DNA from: Populus alba
Taxonomy: Eukaryota; Streptophyta; Magnoliopsida; Malpighiales; Salicaceae
Direction of reading: 5' to 3'
Assembly: GCF_005239225.2 (NCBI RefSeq)
Contig: NC_133284.1
Coordinates: forward strand, 48,206,697 to 48,270,696
Length of the DNA stretch: 64,000 bases
This document shows, piece after piece, positions 45,230-57,000 of the stretch. Each line of letters begins with the position of its first letter. Within the stretch, counting starts at the first letter, position 1. A program made the position numbers and the translations under genes. The notes beneath the pieces were generated by a model. It made no database searches, was not told where the DNA came from, and saw only the letters and a program-made list of their open reading frames with translations.

Positions 45230-46537
45230 CAAGAGAAACTTGGACAGCCCAATTTTGTCTCCAGTAGCTCGAACATCCTTCTGGATTAATTTGCTGCCTA
45301 TACTCTCTGAAATGAAGTTTCTATACCTACCTGGCTTGATTCTGCTCTCTATTGCAGCATCATAAGAGGGACAGTAGAAATAGGCAATGAAAATCTTTCA
45401 ACCTCTTGAGGAGTTGCCGCTCTGTGTTCATTGCATCTGGAAACATCATTGCTAAATGTATGCATTTCATTGTCACATGAACATGAGAATTAACAATATA
45501 TTTTTTGATTTTTCTTAGATATTTAATTTCCATTTACACTACTTAGATTAAGCATCATCGTCTGGAACAAGTCACCAATGCTGATTGGATAGCTTTATGT
45601 ATACTGGTATATATGGATTTAATGCGATGTTCGGATGCGATAAAAAAAAATAAAAAAATTGGTTTAATCCTTTATGTGTTAGGCCTGCTGGCAGCTGGTT
45701 GAAGCCTTGGACAGGTTCTCTAAAATTGAATGTTGATGGCTCCTCTTCGGGGAAGCCTGGTCGGGCAGTTATTGGAGGTGTTTTCAGAGATTCCAACGAG
45801 CTCTTCAAGTATGTTTTCTCTTACCCAATTGGTATCAAGGAAGGAAAGCTTTGGAATTAAGTGCCTCCTCTCCGGCGACTCAGGTGGATCGGATTACGTG
45901 ACTGAACCTAATTTGCGCTATTTCATTAAACTGTCCCCGCGTTCTTCATGGCTTAGCAGTGTCCAGACCCATCCAATGAACTCCATTTTCTTAACTCAGG
46001 TTCGCTCACATTACAAGGGAAGGCAATGTCGTTGCTGATTCATTAGCAAAAGATAGCCTGAACAGATCAGATGACTAGTTGCTTAGTTCTGATGCAAGTT
46101 AGGTTTTAATCTTTGTTGTTTTTAGGCTTTCTTTGTCCTAACTTTTGTGTAATTTGCCACTCCTTTGATGGCTTTCTTGTTTCCATAATGCAATATAATC
46201 GATTTTTATCAAAAATAAAATAAAATATATTATTCATGAAGCAATCACCGAAAGATCAGTAGGGTTTTCATGTAGGGCTGTATTGACAAGACAGGAATTG
46301 ATGGTGCTATTAAATCATCAGGATAACGCCAAAGATCTATAATTATGTTCATTGCAATGACTTTAAAGTTCATGGTTCAAGGCTAGCAGCTAGAGATTTC
46401 AAAGATATATAGGAAGTACCTGAGATTCATGTATTATCTCATCTTAGAAACATCAGTTAGAGATATGTGAAAGGCTTCTGACCAGCACCACTGACTCAAA
46501 CAAGTTGCTTTAGGGTTCCTCCACCGGTAACTATTGT
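45230..46537 (-). pseudogene. Gibberellin 2-oxidase pseudogene
   Basis: Three pieces match the GA2ox at 30506-33968 on the same strand and in the same order. The 3' end of exon 1 (46537-46425) has SYRWRNPKATCLSQ and WSEAFHISLTDVS, with an added stop before its splice donor. A scrap of exon 2 (45600-45555) keeps ISIGDLFQ. Exon 3 (45455-45235) has VERFSL, ATGDKIGLSKFLL and frameshifts. The iron-binding HTD region is gone. The start of exon 1 is replaced by A-rich sequence at 46540. A LINE fragment sits between exons 1 and 2. It appears to be a dead duplicate of the neighbour 12 kb away. Confidence 0.9.
45655..46235 (+). mobile_element. 5'-truncated LINE with RNase H domain
   Basis: The plus strand encodes an RNase H-like domain: LKLNVDGSSSGKPG, then VIGGVFRDSNELFKYVF, a frameshift, and at about 46015-46070 GNVVADSLAKDSLNRSDD in another frame. 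This is the RNase H found at the 3' end of plant LINE ORF2. An untranslated tail ends in an A-rich run (aaaaataaaataaaat) at 46210-46230. Only the last 0.6 kb is present, as is usual for LINE insertions. It lies inside the GA2ox pseudogene. Confidence 0.75.
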
Positions 46538-46539
46538 TG

Positions 46540-47482
46540 GAAAAAAAATTTTAAAAAAAAAATGTTTAACGGGTATAATTGAGTTTAATTTAAAAGTAGG
46601 GTAAATTAATGCTTTGTTGAAAATTATTCTTTAATAAAAATACTATAATATGAAAAATTAACTTGTTTAAAATAAATTATAAATAAATAAAAAATTAATT
46701 TTAAAAACTATTATTTGAAATATTTCATGTTAAAAGATTATAAAAATTTATTATAATTTATATAGTTAAAAGTTGAAGAGTTAAAATTAAGCATGCAAAG
46801 CATCAAAATTTTTATAAAAAAAAAACCCCTTAGTTAAGTGTAATTTGAACTTAAGCCATATTGGCACGCTTACTCTACTTTCGACACAAGTATCTTCCCT
46901 TCTTCTCCTTTGTTTTTTTTTTTTTTTTTCAGTTTCCTTTACCTCTTGTTTTGCTTAGTTTTTGCTCCATTGTTTTTTATATTCTATAGCTTAGGTTGTA
47001 GTTGACTAGTCAGATATGTTCCATACAACAATCATTCCTTTTTATCTTAAGAATTGATGACCTATTTAACTCCTTCTCTCTAAACCTCGGGTATTTATCT
47101 TTTAACCTCTCTTTTTTCTTGGACCAAAAATCAACATGCACAAACATAAAAGTGGATCCTTCACAGTTTGTTTTATTTCCTTAACTAGGAGTCTAGTTGA
47201 AGTTATGACACATTAAATTAAGGCTAAAGTTTAAGAAATTAGTAAATTTATTTAGTATTTTTTTTCATTTCAATTTAAATTATCATATTTTAATTGAAGA
47301 GAAACTTCAAGAATTTATTATACAGAGTTAGTTAAAAAGGTAACCATGAAAATTTAAGATCATATTGCAAAAGGTTTAAGAATGGTGTTGAGGAAATAAA
47401 AGAGTTATTTAGTGATGGAGTCCAATAAATTAGAATGAGTTACAATCCACTATCTCCTAAACTAGATAAGACTATTTGGTTC
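46540..47482. other. Intergenic sequence, nothing recognised
   Basis: A-rich then T-rich, with a poly(T) run near 46913-46930. No gene or known repeat. Confidence 0.6.
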
Positions 47483-49391
47483 CACTACTATAAAATTAGA
47501 AAAAATTAATGAAAACACCGACACAAAATATTATGTCACAATTTATTTATGGAAAATTTTCATCGGAGATTTTAAAAGGAATTAAAACTCGACAGTTATC
47601 TCTTTTCTTCATTTCATCTTTTTCTTTCAATTCAAATTATAGCAGTCCTATCTCTCTCTTGAAAATTCTGATAGCCCCCTTTCTACAAATTCAACCACCA
47701 CATACAACCTATTAGCGCCAACACAACATCTTTTCAAAAGCCTAAGTTTCCCTCTTTTAGTTCTATTTTTTGTCAAGTTTTACTCTATCAAGTCAGCAAA
47801 CCCACTCATTTATGTTTTAAGTTGATTTATTGAAATTTGTTTGTAGTATTTGTGATTTACTTATATATTTAAGTGTTTTACTTATTTTATAATGATAGTT
47901 TTATAGTATTAATATATGGTTTGTATTTTAAGATTTGTTTGGGATTTGAGGGAAATTGATTTAATTTTTCACTTGATGAAATTGAGTATGATTTTGTAAT
48001 TTAGATGCGTTAGAATTGAAAAAAATGATGGGTGATTTAATGGGTACTAACTATTTTGTGTTAATTTTATGGTTTAGTTGAAAATTTAGGAAAAATTGAA
48101 TTTGTGTGGAATTGATATCAATTAGGGTTGAAGTGTGTTTCAACTTATGAAGTATATGATAGTTATTGGATTATGAATTATATTTTTCTAAATTGGGGGA
48201 ATTGAGTTAATTTGAAATTAAAGAAATAATGGGTTATTAAGTTATTAGTAATTGGTTAATTGTGTAGCTTAATTGTGATTCAAATTTAATAAATAATTGA
48301 ATTTGTGTTTAATAGTATATTTAAATTTTAAAATTGTGTTCATTGTTTGATAATATGTTTCAATTTGAAGCAAAAGGATAGCAAAATGAAAGAAAAGGAA
48401 GCTTTCTATTTTGTAAAGTTGTGTACAATAAGAGAGAGTACAAGGTATTTTAAATCTTTATATTCTGTTTTTTTTTAATGTATATCCTAGTTGTAATTAG
48501 AGAAATCATACATGTCTAGTTTAGTTTTTACATCTTTCAAGATAAGATATTACTCTAAAATCTTGATCCATGTTATTTGCTTGGATTATGTCAGTTGCTT
48601 CATTTAATTACTCATAAATTTAAGAACCAACAAAAGAAAAGGAAAGATTATAGTTTATACTCAAGTACTACCATTACCATCGAGTATAAGATGAAGACAA
48701 AAAGTGTATAAGCTAGTGGTGATGAGATCATATGATTAGTAAGGTGAAGAAAATGAATTAGAGAGATTTATTGTTTATAGAAGCAAAGAAATTTTCTCAT
48801 GTGGAGTTTTGTTGAGGATGCTCTATCTATCAGGTTAAGCAAATATGGTCATTATTGTAAATAAGACACTTTGTTTAATTGGAACGAGTTTCTTTAATAA
48901 CTTGTGAGTTATTGTTAAATTATTACTTTTGTTAACCATTATAATCATATTCCATATGCTAAGCTTTATAATGACAAAACATTTTTGGTTGAGCATAATA
49001 TGAAGTTTAATTGGAGAATTGTTGTAGGAACAATAATAGGATTATATTGGATGTCCAAAGAATTTTTATTGGTTTTTTAATTTTTTGAGAATTTTTTTGT
49101 TGTTATTGTGGCTGTAGAATTAATGTGAGCAATTATTGAGTTGAGGATCATAACAAACGAAACGACAAAAAAATTGAAAACGCCAATGGATATGTCAGTG
49201 GAATATTCTTTCCGATGCAAATAAAATATTTCATCAACAATTCTATAGGTATTAAAAATGATCAGCTGAATAAAAACCTCAATGAGCAAGTTTTCAACAA
49301 CAATATTCAGTAAGTAATTTCTAATTCCAACATAATTTTCCCCAAATACTGACAGCATATTCTGTCAACATGGTTGAATTTTCTAGTAGTG
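47483..49391. mobile_element. Non-autonomous CACTA-like element (copy 4), 1909 bp
   Basis: The left end reads CACTACTATAAAATTAG at 47483 and the right end TTTTCTAGTAGTG at 49391, giving inverted termini CACTACTA. The flanks are TTC and TTA, so the 3-bp duplication differs at one base. Sequence near both ends holds loose versions of the family motif (accgacaca, atcggagat, tgacagcatattctgtca). The interior is AT-rich and has no transposase. It would depend on another element's enzymes. Confidence 0.6.
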
Positions 49392-50213
49392 TTAAGTCCC
49401 ATTATGATGCTAATGCCTTAACAAATCTCTTATAGCCCAATGATACTGAAGAATTAGAAATTACAAACGAAGTTAGAAGGATTCTTGTTAAACCACTTCC
49501 AAATGCTTCTTTTTTCTTCTTCTTTTTTGTCAATATTGACGACAATGCAAAGGAACTGTTTCTTTTCTTTCTTTCGTTTCTTTTCTTTCTTTTCTTTTCT
49601 CAGTATAGTACAGTCTACAAGATTTTTAACAAAGGGTTTCTAACTTCTACACCTGCAATCTTTATTCTTATAAAAAAAAAATCATTTTTCATTTTTTATG
49701 TATAATGAAAATAGAATTTTAATAAAAACTCGTAAGGATGCATACAACATTTTTGAAAGTGAAGAATGCATACCTTAAAATTCAATTATGAGCCAAGCAA
49801 AATATTTCCATGAGTGCCTATGGCGGTCCTTCCATCATATTCTTCTGCCTTGGCAATTCACATCAGTCTCAAAATATTTCAAGGATAGTTGGAGCGACTA
49901 GCCCACTGTTATACATAAACTGAAGGTCATAACTGAAGCTATGGTTCCATCAAGGCTGGTTGTCTGATATATATACTCACTCCCAAAACATAAACAAAAT
50001 CAACCAAACACAACAACCAATCAAGTATTCCGGTGGTTATGTCTAATCATACTCGCTAAAAGAATACAAATACTAAAATAAGTGCATTTAACGTTTCATA
50101 TAAATGAGTATTAGTAGAAGACAATATGTTGAAAAATATATGTTCTTCATAAGAAAAAGACAAGAAATAAAGAGCATGAACTGTATAAAGAACACACCAA
50201 AAGCACAATTATG
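49392..50213. other. Region downstream of TRAPPC3
   Basis: Includes a pyrimidine-rich tract at 49505-49600. The sequence at 49790-49990 is less AT-rich but has no clear frame; it may include the TRAPPC3 3' UTR on the minus strand. Confidence 0.5.
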
Positions 50214-52602
50214 TTACTCATCATCCTTGTATGGGTACTCTTCTGGAACTTGCTTTAGAAGTTTCACCTGCAACTCGAATGCATCATCACCTCGAAGCAT
50301 ATCACGAACCCATGTCACTTCAGTCTTCATTGACACCTGAAATTAAAGATGAGACAGATCAGTTCAACGACAAATAAGAAAAGCTTGATCCAGGCTCAGC
50401 TTTCATGCCCTCAAAATGCAGGCTTGATGCTTAAAGAAATTCCAGAGCAACAGGCACATTATCTAGCATTTCTTTTCACCCTGATAAGATCACTAAAACA
50501 TACAGTCTGCGGAATATAAAAGGCAGCAAGGAAGCTCATGACAATCATTTATATGAAGACCAGTGATGATGATCAAAGGTACAAATAAAGGGAAACTACC
50601 GTCATCTCTGCCATACCACTGGAGAAATCATGTTTTTTTAATGATTGAACTTCGTAAGAGCTGGTCCTCTCAGCCTTAAGTGTTGCTGTCAAAACTTTAA
50701 ATGGGAAGTGATTACTGTACTAACAAAATGTCAACTTCATAATTTACTTGGCAAAAAATCAACGAATGCAAGGGAGCACAAAACCAAGTTTCCACTATTC
50801 TATAGCCATTTTTTTGTAACAAGGACAAAAACCAAAATTAGGAAAAATCCACATGCATTTGAGTAAAAGGACAATGATAATTATGTGTAATAGAAGAGGA
50901 TAGCACTCACCATCTCTAGTGCCCCTCTAACGACTCCACTTAAGATGTTGCAATAGTATAGACCTTGACATGTGTCTGGAAGTTCAACAAAGTCTACCAG
51001 GGGATTGTCATCCAAAACAATGCTGCAACATGTCCCATCAGCATCCCAGTTGGTAACAGAGGCACCTACCCCTAGGAACATTTTGAATCCAACCTGTATA
51101 AGAGCTATGTTAGCCTATTAATATGATCTATCATTTACTTGCTTATGAGAAAATTAAGATGCTATTTGGAATTGCAGCTGCACGAACATGTCACAAAAAA
51201 TGATAAACCAAAGAGTGACACAACTTAAAGAAAGCCAAAAAATATGAGTGCATTCCAGAACAATCTCAGCTTAAACTAAGACTGCCAAATAGCCGACGAA
51301 AACTGAAACAATCACCACTTCACCAGGCAGTGGAGAATGGTTTGAAAGCTCCTTTCCCAACCAAAGACATTGTACATGCTTTTGGAAGCGAATTCAACTA
51401 CAGATATTAGATTGGATTAGTCAAGATAGGTTGGACAGATTGCCTTTTCTTCAAGGCTATGACTAAGCACACAGTAAGAGTGTATCATACATGCTGGAAA
51501 CAAGGTTTAATTAGTGATCAAATTCAACGTTGATCATCATTTTTGGTTCAATGCTAGAGGCAAGATCAACTTAACTATCTTCATCTACAGATTCAACTCT
51601 TTATTATCATTCACATTATCAACTTGCTCAATATACACAAGAAAACAGTGGAAAGATAACAGAGACAGTAGCACATTGACTGGCTGGAGAGCAATAAGCA
51701 ATAGATTATTTTGGTTCACACTTCATGCATCATAAACAAGAAGCCAAAATAACTGTGTCTAACAACTCGCCTCAAAACAATCATGAGGAAAATTTGGGCC
51801 AGCTAATTTTTTGTGTGATGAATCAAATAATGTAAGCAGACCTTTGCGATTACATCAGCTGTCTCCTTGAAGTCCACGCATCTGGAAACATTGGATTTTG
51901 CTAGAAACTCATCAATCAGTCGAACTCCAATATTATAACCCCTGCAACAATAATCAACTAATCATATGATCGATTCAGAGTTTGACACAGACGATCATAT
52001 CACCAAGTTAAATCAACAAACAAGATGTAAAGTTGCTTCTCAAATTCCAAACATTTTTCTTTTATTGGTAAATATCTAATTTTAGTACCATCGTTATTTC
52101 ACTAGTTTTCCACATTGAATCCATGTATCTTCATGCTTAAAGGTAAAAAAAACCACACACACACACACAATAAAAATCAATACTTTAATTTTTAAATCAT
52201 AATTAAGCAATTAAAATGACTACTACAGCATAATTAAAATTTGAACAGAGAGATTACACATAAAACATACATCTGATCAAGCTGTTTATTAACTTCCTCA
52301 ACTTCTTCAAGATCCGTAAGTAACTGACGCACAATTGCTCCATAAGTCAACGTAAATAACTCCGCATTCTACATCAAAATTCACTAACAAACATAAATTA
52401 CGCATCTAAAAACCACTATCATCACAAGAATTTCCTGATTTTCTAGTAAAATTGGAGGAAACTAAAATTAAATCGGATTGAATTCTAGGTTTTCACGAGT
52501 TCGTGTTTGGTTAATGAGAAAATGAAGAGAAAGTTTAGGGCATACCACGTGCTCAACGCTAGCGAAGATTGCGTCGCCGGATCGAGGAGCAACAGGAGCC
52601 AT
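50214..52602 (-). CDS. BET3 / TRAPPC3: TRAPP complex subunit 3 (BET3 homologue)
   Basis: Five exons on the minus strand: 52602-52546, 52368-52271, 51941-51842, 51093-50911 and 50336-50214. All introns are GT...AG and the frame is open across joins, giving 186 aa, the usual BET3 length. Family signatures include ELFTLTYGAIVRQLL, DEFLAKSNVSRC with DFKETADVIAKVGFKMFLG, NPLVDFVELP and GVVRGALEMV. Cys73 matches the cysteine that is acylated in animal BET3. BET3 is a core subunit of TRAPP complexes, which tether ER-derived and Golgi vesicles and activate Rab/Ypt1 GTPases at Golgi membranes. The start at 52602 is preferred because it gives a short N-terminal extension followed directly by the conserved ELFTLTYG block. 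TGGGCT motifs lie 145-200 bp upstream. The family assignment is firm; the plant role is inferred. Confidence 0.95.
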
Positions 52603-52746
52603 TGTGTTAACCAATAGGGGAAAGAGATCGGATGTGTGTGATTTTTATGGTGATGTCTTTCTTTACTGCTTTCAGTAGGAAGAACTCATTCACTGCGCTA
52701 TTTTTATTTGTTTTTTTTTTTTGTTGTTGTCGAATTGAGAAGGGCA

Positions 52747-52817
52747 TGGGCTGAGATGTGGAGATTTGGGTTTTTTGTTTTTAATTGCAATTGCTATTGG
52801 GCTTCATATTAAGGCCC
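52747..52817. promoter_or_regulatory. Site II-like TGGGCT motifs upstream of TRAPPC3
   Basis: TGGGCT occurs at 52747-52752 and 52798-52803, and AAGGCCCTAA lies at 52811-52820. Pairs of such GGGCC/TGGGCY sites bind TCP-type factors and are common in promoters of plant housekeeping genes. No TATA box was seen, which fits that gene class. Binding is inferred. Confidence 0.45.
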
Positions 52818-52820
52818 TAA

Positions 52821-53219
52821 ATTCGAGCTGCTTGAATTTATTTTATTTTATTTTATTTTTGTAATGAGAAACTTAAAAATATAAATACTCTTGCCGTATC
52901 TATACTCTAAAGTCATCAATATTTTTATTTTATTTTTAATTATATGTGAGATGAATACTCAAGTATATGTTTACATTATTTAGCTAATATCTTCATTTAA
53001 TCATTTATTGTATCTTATAATATTCAACCAAAAGTCAAAGTATGCTTATTATATCTATTAATATTATTCTCTCTTTTCTTATTGTTTAGTCAATAAAAGT
53101 TATTCTTGTATAATAATAATCATGTCTCATTTTATATTTGTCTTTTTATATTTTTCTTTGCTTTTTCTTCCTCTAAAGGTATTGTTATTTTTATCTATTT
53201 TATAATATATGTGTGTGTG
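52821..53219. other. AT-rich intergenic sequence
   Basis: No gene or known repeat seen. A short (GT)n run is near 53212. Confidence 0.6.
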
Positions 53220-54545
53220 TGTAGCAGTTAGAAAAAGTTATTAGGGCGTCCAGAAAATGATCAAAATTTAGTTAAGGAGGTTCAAATACAAAGATTGAAA
53301 TTTGACATTATATCATTGACTAATAGAAGCCATACTGATAAAGAAAATTCAAATTCAATAAATAAATGTCCAAAATCAATTTTTTATGGACTCAATTAAA
53401 TTTTATTGAAGGTTTAATTGAATTCATAGAGGGTTGAATTGCAATAAAATTTGATTTTTAAGTCAATTTAGGCTTTAATTAGAGGAAATTAAATTTTTAA
53501 TGTCAAATTATAATTTTTAAGAGTTGATTTGGTTAAATTAAGGATTTAATTACATAAATAATGAAGTTTGAAAGCCAATTAGAGACTTGATTAAAGAAAT
53601 CCAAAACTAAAGACCAAACTGGAAAAGACACATAAATAGAAGGACTAAAATTGATCGAATTAGATGCCAAATTAAAAAAATTTGAAGTTTAATGATCGAT
53701 GAGGGGTCATATTGCATAAATTCAAAACCAGGGATCAAAGGAACAAAGGCGTTGAAATCTAAGGTTTGAATTGAAGTTAGTCAAGGGTGAAATTGAACAA
53801 AATTGAAAGTTTTATGCCAATCAAGGGTGTAATTAGAAAGAAATAACAAATCAAAAGACTAAAGCGTGAGTGTCCAAAACGGTGCCATTTTTAAAATGAC
53901 TATTCATCTTCTTCTTTAGAGAGGCCACCCGAAAGGCCTCATTTCCAAGGCATTTGACACCTCGTTTCTCCCCTAAATTAGATGAAGCTTGCACATAAAC
54001 AATCACCCGACACCTGATTACACACTAGTGCAAACTGTTCGACCTGAATGAGGTTGCAGTGGCAGTGGCATCACCCCAAAGTAGCCAGCCCAATCAGCCA
54101 TGTTTCTACACAAAACTAATAGTTCATCATTGTTACTTTGAAGCGTGGCTATGATGTTTTAAGGTCGAATCAAAGATCAAGATTTGACACCAGAAGAGAC
54201 AAAGTGTCCCTTTTCCACCCCTTATAAATACATTTGATTTTCATGCCCGAATGAGGGAAGGAAAAGGAAAAAGAAAATGAGATTGTTTTTTTTTTTTTAA
54301 TGAGGATGGTTTGAAAAGGAGAGGAAAAACAGAGAACTGTTAAGAGAGAGAAAAACTTGGAGAGAGAAAGTTTGAGGGAACAAAAATAGGGTAGATTAGA
54401 ATTTTGTCAAACAAGTCATAACAAATATTTTGATTGCCCTGACCAAAGAGGTAAACATCCTAAAGAGGACAATAACAACATTTTTAATATTCATCCCTAG
54501 ATCTCTAGCGGTCACTTCTTAACTTGGTAAGAAAAAATATTTTTT
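53220..54545 (+). mobile_element. LTR-like relic with TATA box
   Basis: Repeated phrases of the type 'aaattaaggatttaatt' and 'aaagaccaaactgg' resemble the U3 of plant gypsy LTRs and the region at 10850-11340. A strong TATA box (TATAAATA) lies at 54223-54230, followed by an A/G-rich leader. Ends and target duplication were not resolved, and no coding part is attached. Confidence 0.4.
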
Positions 54546-54559
54546 AAAAAATGAATGCA

Positions 54560-55040
54560 ATTTCAAAAACTAAGAGCAAATGATGATATCAAAAAATGCA
54601 ATTAAGAGCATTTAGTGCTCTATTAATGCTTGATGAAAACTTTGTCAATTAATGATTCATTTGTTTAATGGAAGTTCACGTGTTTATTGCCTATAAATAG
54701 GTAATGTATAGAGCAACAAAGGAAAAGAAAAGACACATTAAAACACTTATTATCTTTATTTAATCTTACCTTTACCTTTTTTTTCCATCCTTACAATATT
54801 TTATACAACTCTTCCCATATATATATATAATGACACTTGTTCTCTTCATTCACTTGTCCTTTTCTCTTTCTACCATCCTTGTTATACAAACTACATATCA
54901 CACATACATGTAATATGCAATACTTATACACGCTTTGAACCTTTATACAATATATTTTTCTTTGTCTTTCACTGGCTTAAGTATCAGAGAGCTCCCTGTA
55001 ATAAGGGGACTTGTTTCGTAGGAGAGCATGACCTAGTTCA
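54560..55040 (+). mobile_element. Second LTR-like promoter region
   Basis: TATAAATA at 54692-54699 in the context gcctataaataggtaatg, then an A/C-rich leader and a T/C-rich stretch with repeated 'ttatacaa'. This arrangement is typical of short copia LTRs, but no TG...CA ends or primer site could be fixed. A promoter of a small unannotated transcript is the alternative. Confidence 0.3.
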
Positions 55041-55129
55041 AGGCTAAAATTACATTTATAAACCCATTTGTCAGATAAGAAAGGCCCAAATTCAAATGAG
55101 GTTTTTTTCTCGACCTTGTTGTTGTTTTA

Positions 55130-55445
55130 GGATTAAGTGGTCGTTTGGTATTATGGTTGCGGGCGAGGTTCACTCGCAACCACAGTTTTTGTTGTTTGGT
55201 TATAAGCAAAAGCCATAGTGTTTTGGTAAGACCCACCTTTTACAAGGGTGTGCCGCGGGTTTACAAGAAGCAGCTCTTTGCTACTTCTTGTGCTGAGAAT
55301 TTACCCATGAACAATAGAGCATGGCTCTACTGTTCATGGGTTTTCAATGACCAGTTTTAGATTTGAACCGGACCGGTCCAGCTAGAACAGTGGAGAATGT
55401 CTCCACTGTTCTAGCTGGACCGGTCCGGTTCAAATCTAAAAATGC
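55130..55445. mobile_element. MITE-like element built of consecutive hairpins
   Basis: Four inverted repeats follow one another: ggttgcgggcgag...ctcgcaacc (55152-55182); acaagaagcagc...gctacttcttgt (55263-55291); acccatgaacaatagagc...gctctactgttcatgggt (55302-55340); and a perfect 42-bp arm pair (55355-55396 and 55400-55441). Higher GC than its surroundings and no coding frame. The opening (ggtcgtttggta) and hairpin chain resemble non-autonomous DNA elements I associate with poplar, but no outer terminal repeat was proved. Confidence 0.5.
55355..55441. repeat. Perfect 42-bp inverted repeat with 3-base loop
   Basis: The left arm starts ttttagatttgaaccgg and ends cagtggaga; the right arm is its exact complement after the loop atg. 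It contains an inner palindrome (ggaccggtcc). As RNA it would make an uninterrupted 42-bp stem. Confidence 0.97.
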
Positions 55446-56638
55446 ATTGAACCGGTCTGACCCAACAAAATCAAATAAAAAAAATTTTATTTTTAATTTT
55501 ATTTTATTCAAAAAACTAGTGTTAAACATTATTTAATGACATTACATAAATTAAACGGAGATCACTTGATGATGTAGTATTTGTAAAATTTGATCGCAAT
55601 CCTAATTTTGTTCCTGATTATATTTTACCTGATGTTGTTGCACTCTTAAGAAATTTGTGAAAATTATAGTCATTATCGGATGTATTTCATACATGATGGA
55701 ATTGTAGATAGTTTAATGGAACAATAAAAAATATTTTATATAAAGTATTTTTTATTTAATAATGTATATTGACTTTAATTTGTGCTATCAAGATGATATA
55801 TACATCTTTACATAAAACACTAAAATGAACACTTAGTTCTAAGTTTTCAATATGCTTTATTCTTGGATTTTTTTTTTAATTTCTTCATGAAATCCTTTAT
55901 GCTTGTTGATATAATGTTTATATAAACCTATTTGAAATTTATTTTCAACCAAGTATATTATTAATCTAAATTTTATATTATTTTTATCATCAAAATACAT
56001 ATAAAAACATAAATATGTCATCTAAAGGTTAACACCTGTTACTAGCTAAAGTAAAACGTGCATGTTTTTATTTTTCATCAAAATTCAAAGGTAATTTTGA
56101 CTCAATTGTAAATATAATTTTTTAATGCTGACGAGGAAGTGTTACCGCAGTAAAAATATAAAAGATTTTAAATAATTTTCCAGCAGCAAGAAGGTGATTT
56201 CAAGTTGCAACTAGCAAAACTTCAAAACTACAATTAAGTTCAATGAAATATGAGAAATGCAATAGCCTTGCGTATAGATTTTGCCTTCCAAAAAATCAAT
56301 CAATGTTGAAGAAGGAGAAAGTTTCATGGAATTTGGACATCGGGTAGATGAGTCCAAATGGCCTTGTAATGAGAATTTAATGCATAGTTGAAATGAATAT
56401 GGACACTTTACTAACAGGATCAATGTACATTCATGCATATGCAGTTTTTTCTTTCTTTCTTTTTCTTAACTTTGAAAATTTTGATTTCAAAATCAGGCAT
56501 TCTTGCAAAAAAAAAAAAAAAAAAAAAAGACTAAAATATTGCATCTTAATGCATTAAAAAAAAAAATGAAGCTTCAAAGAACTAGTCTTTGTGTAATCAA
56601 TGTAATCGTTGTGGGTAGTGGGTAGGGGTGATTATTTT
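55446..56638. other. Intergenic sequence, nothing recognised
   Basis: AT-rich. Includes a poly(A) run at 56507-56528. No gene or repeat with clear ends. Confidence 0.6.
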
Positions 56639-57000
56639 TTGTTCGGTTTGGTTTTTATTAAAAAATATAACTAAACTGAATTTAAAAAAATAAACCGAAA
56701 CTGCTCGGTTTCGATTCGATGTGGTTTTTTAGGACAAAAACTAATTCAAATCAGTTTGGCTTGATTTTTTTTGGTTTTGCTCGGTTTTGGCCAGTTTGGC
56801 TCGGTTCTTTTCCGGGTTTTTTCTGTTTAAGTTCGGTTTGGTTTTTTCAGTTTTAGGCTTATAAAACCGAACTAAACTAATCGGTTTTTTAAAATTGTAA
56901 TCGGTTTAATCGGGTTTTTTATGATTTGGTTTTTTCAGTTATTTTTTCTAGTTTTCTCGGTTTAATCGGTTTTTTGATTTTTTTGTTATTTTTAGTTGTG
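56639..57000. repeat. Degenerate CGGTTT-rich repeat
   Basis: About 20 copies of (T)CGGTTT(T/G) and TTTGGTTTT variants on the plus strand, mixed with matching AAACCGA segments near 56690 and 56866. Not a strict tandem array: spacing varies from 6 to about 20 bp. There is no coding potential. Confidence 0.8.

Noticed and set aside
45730..46038. 102-codon frame in the LINE region
   Set aside because: The RNase H domain is encoded in a different frame; this frame gives no domain.
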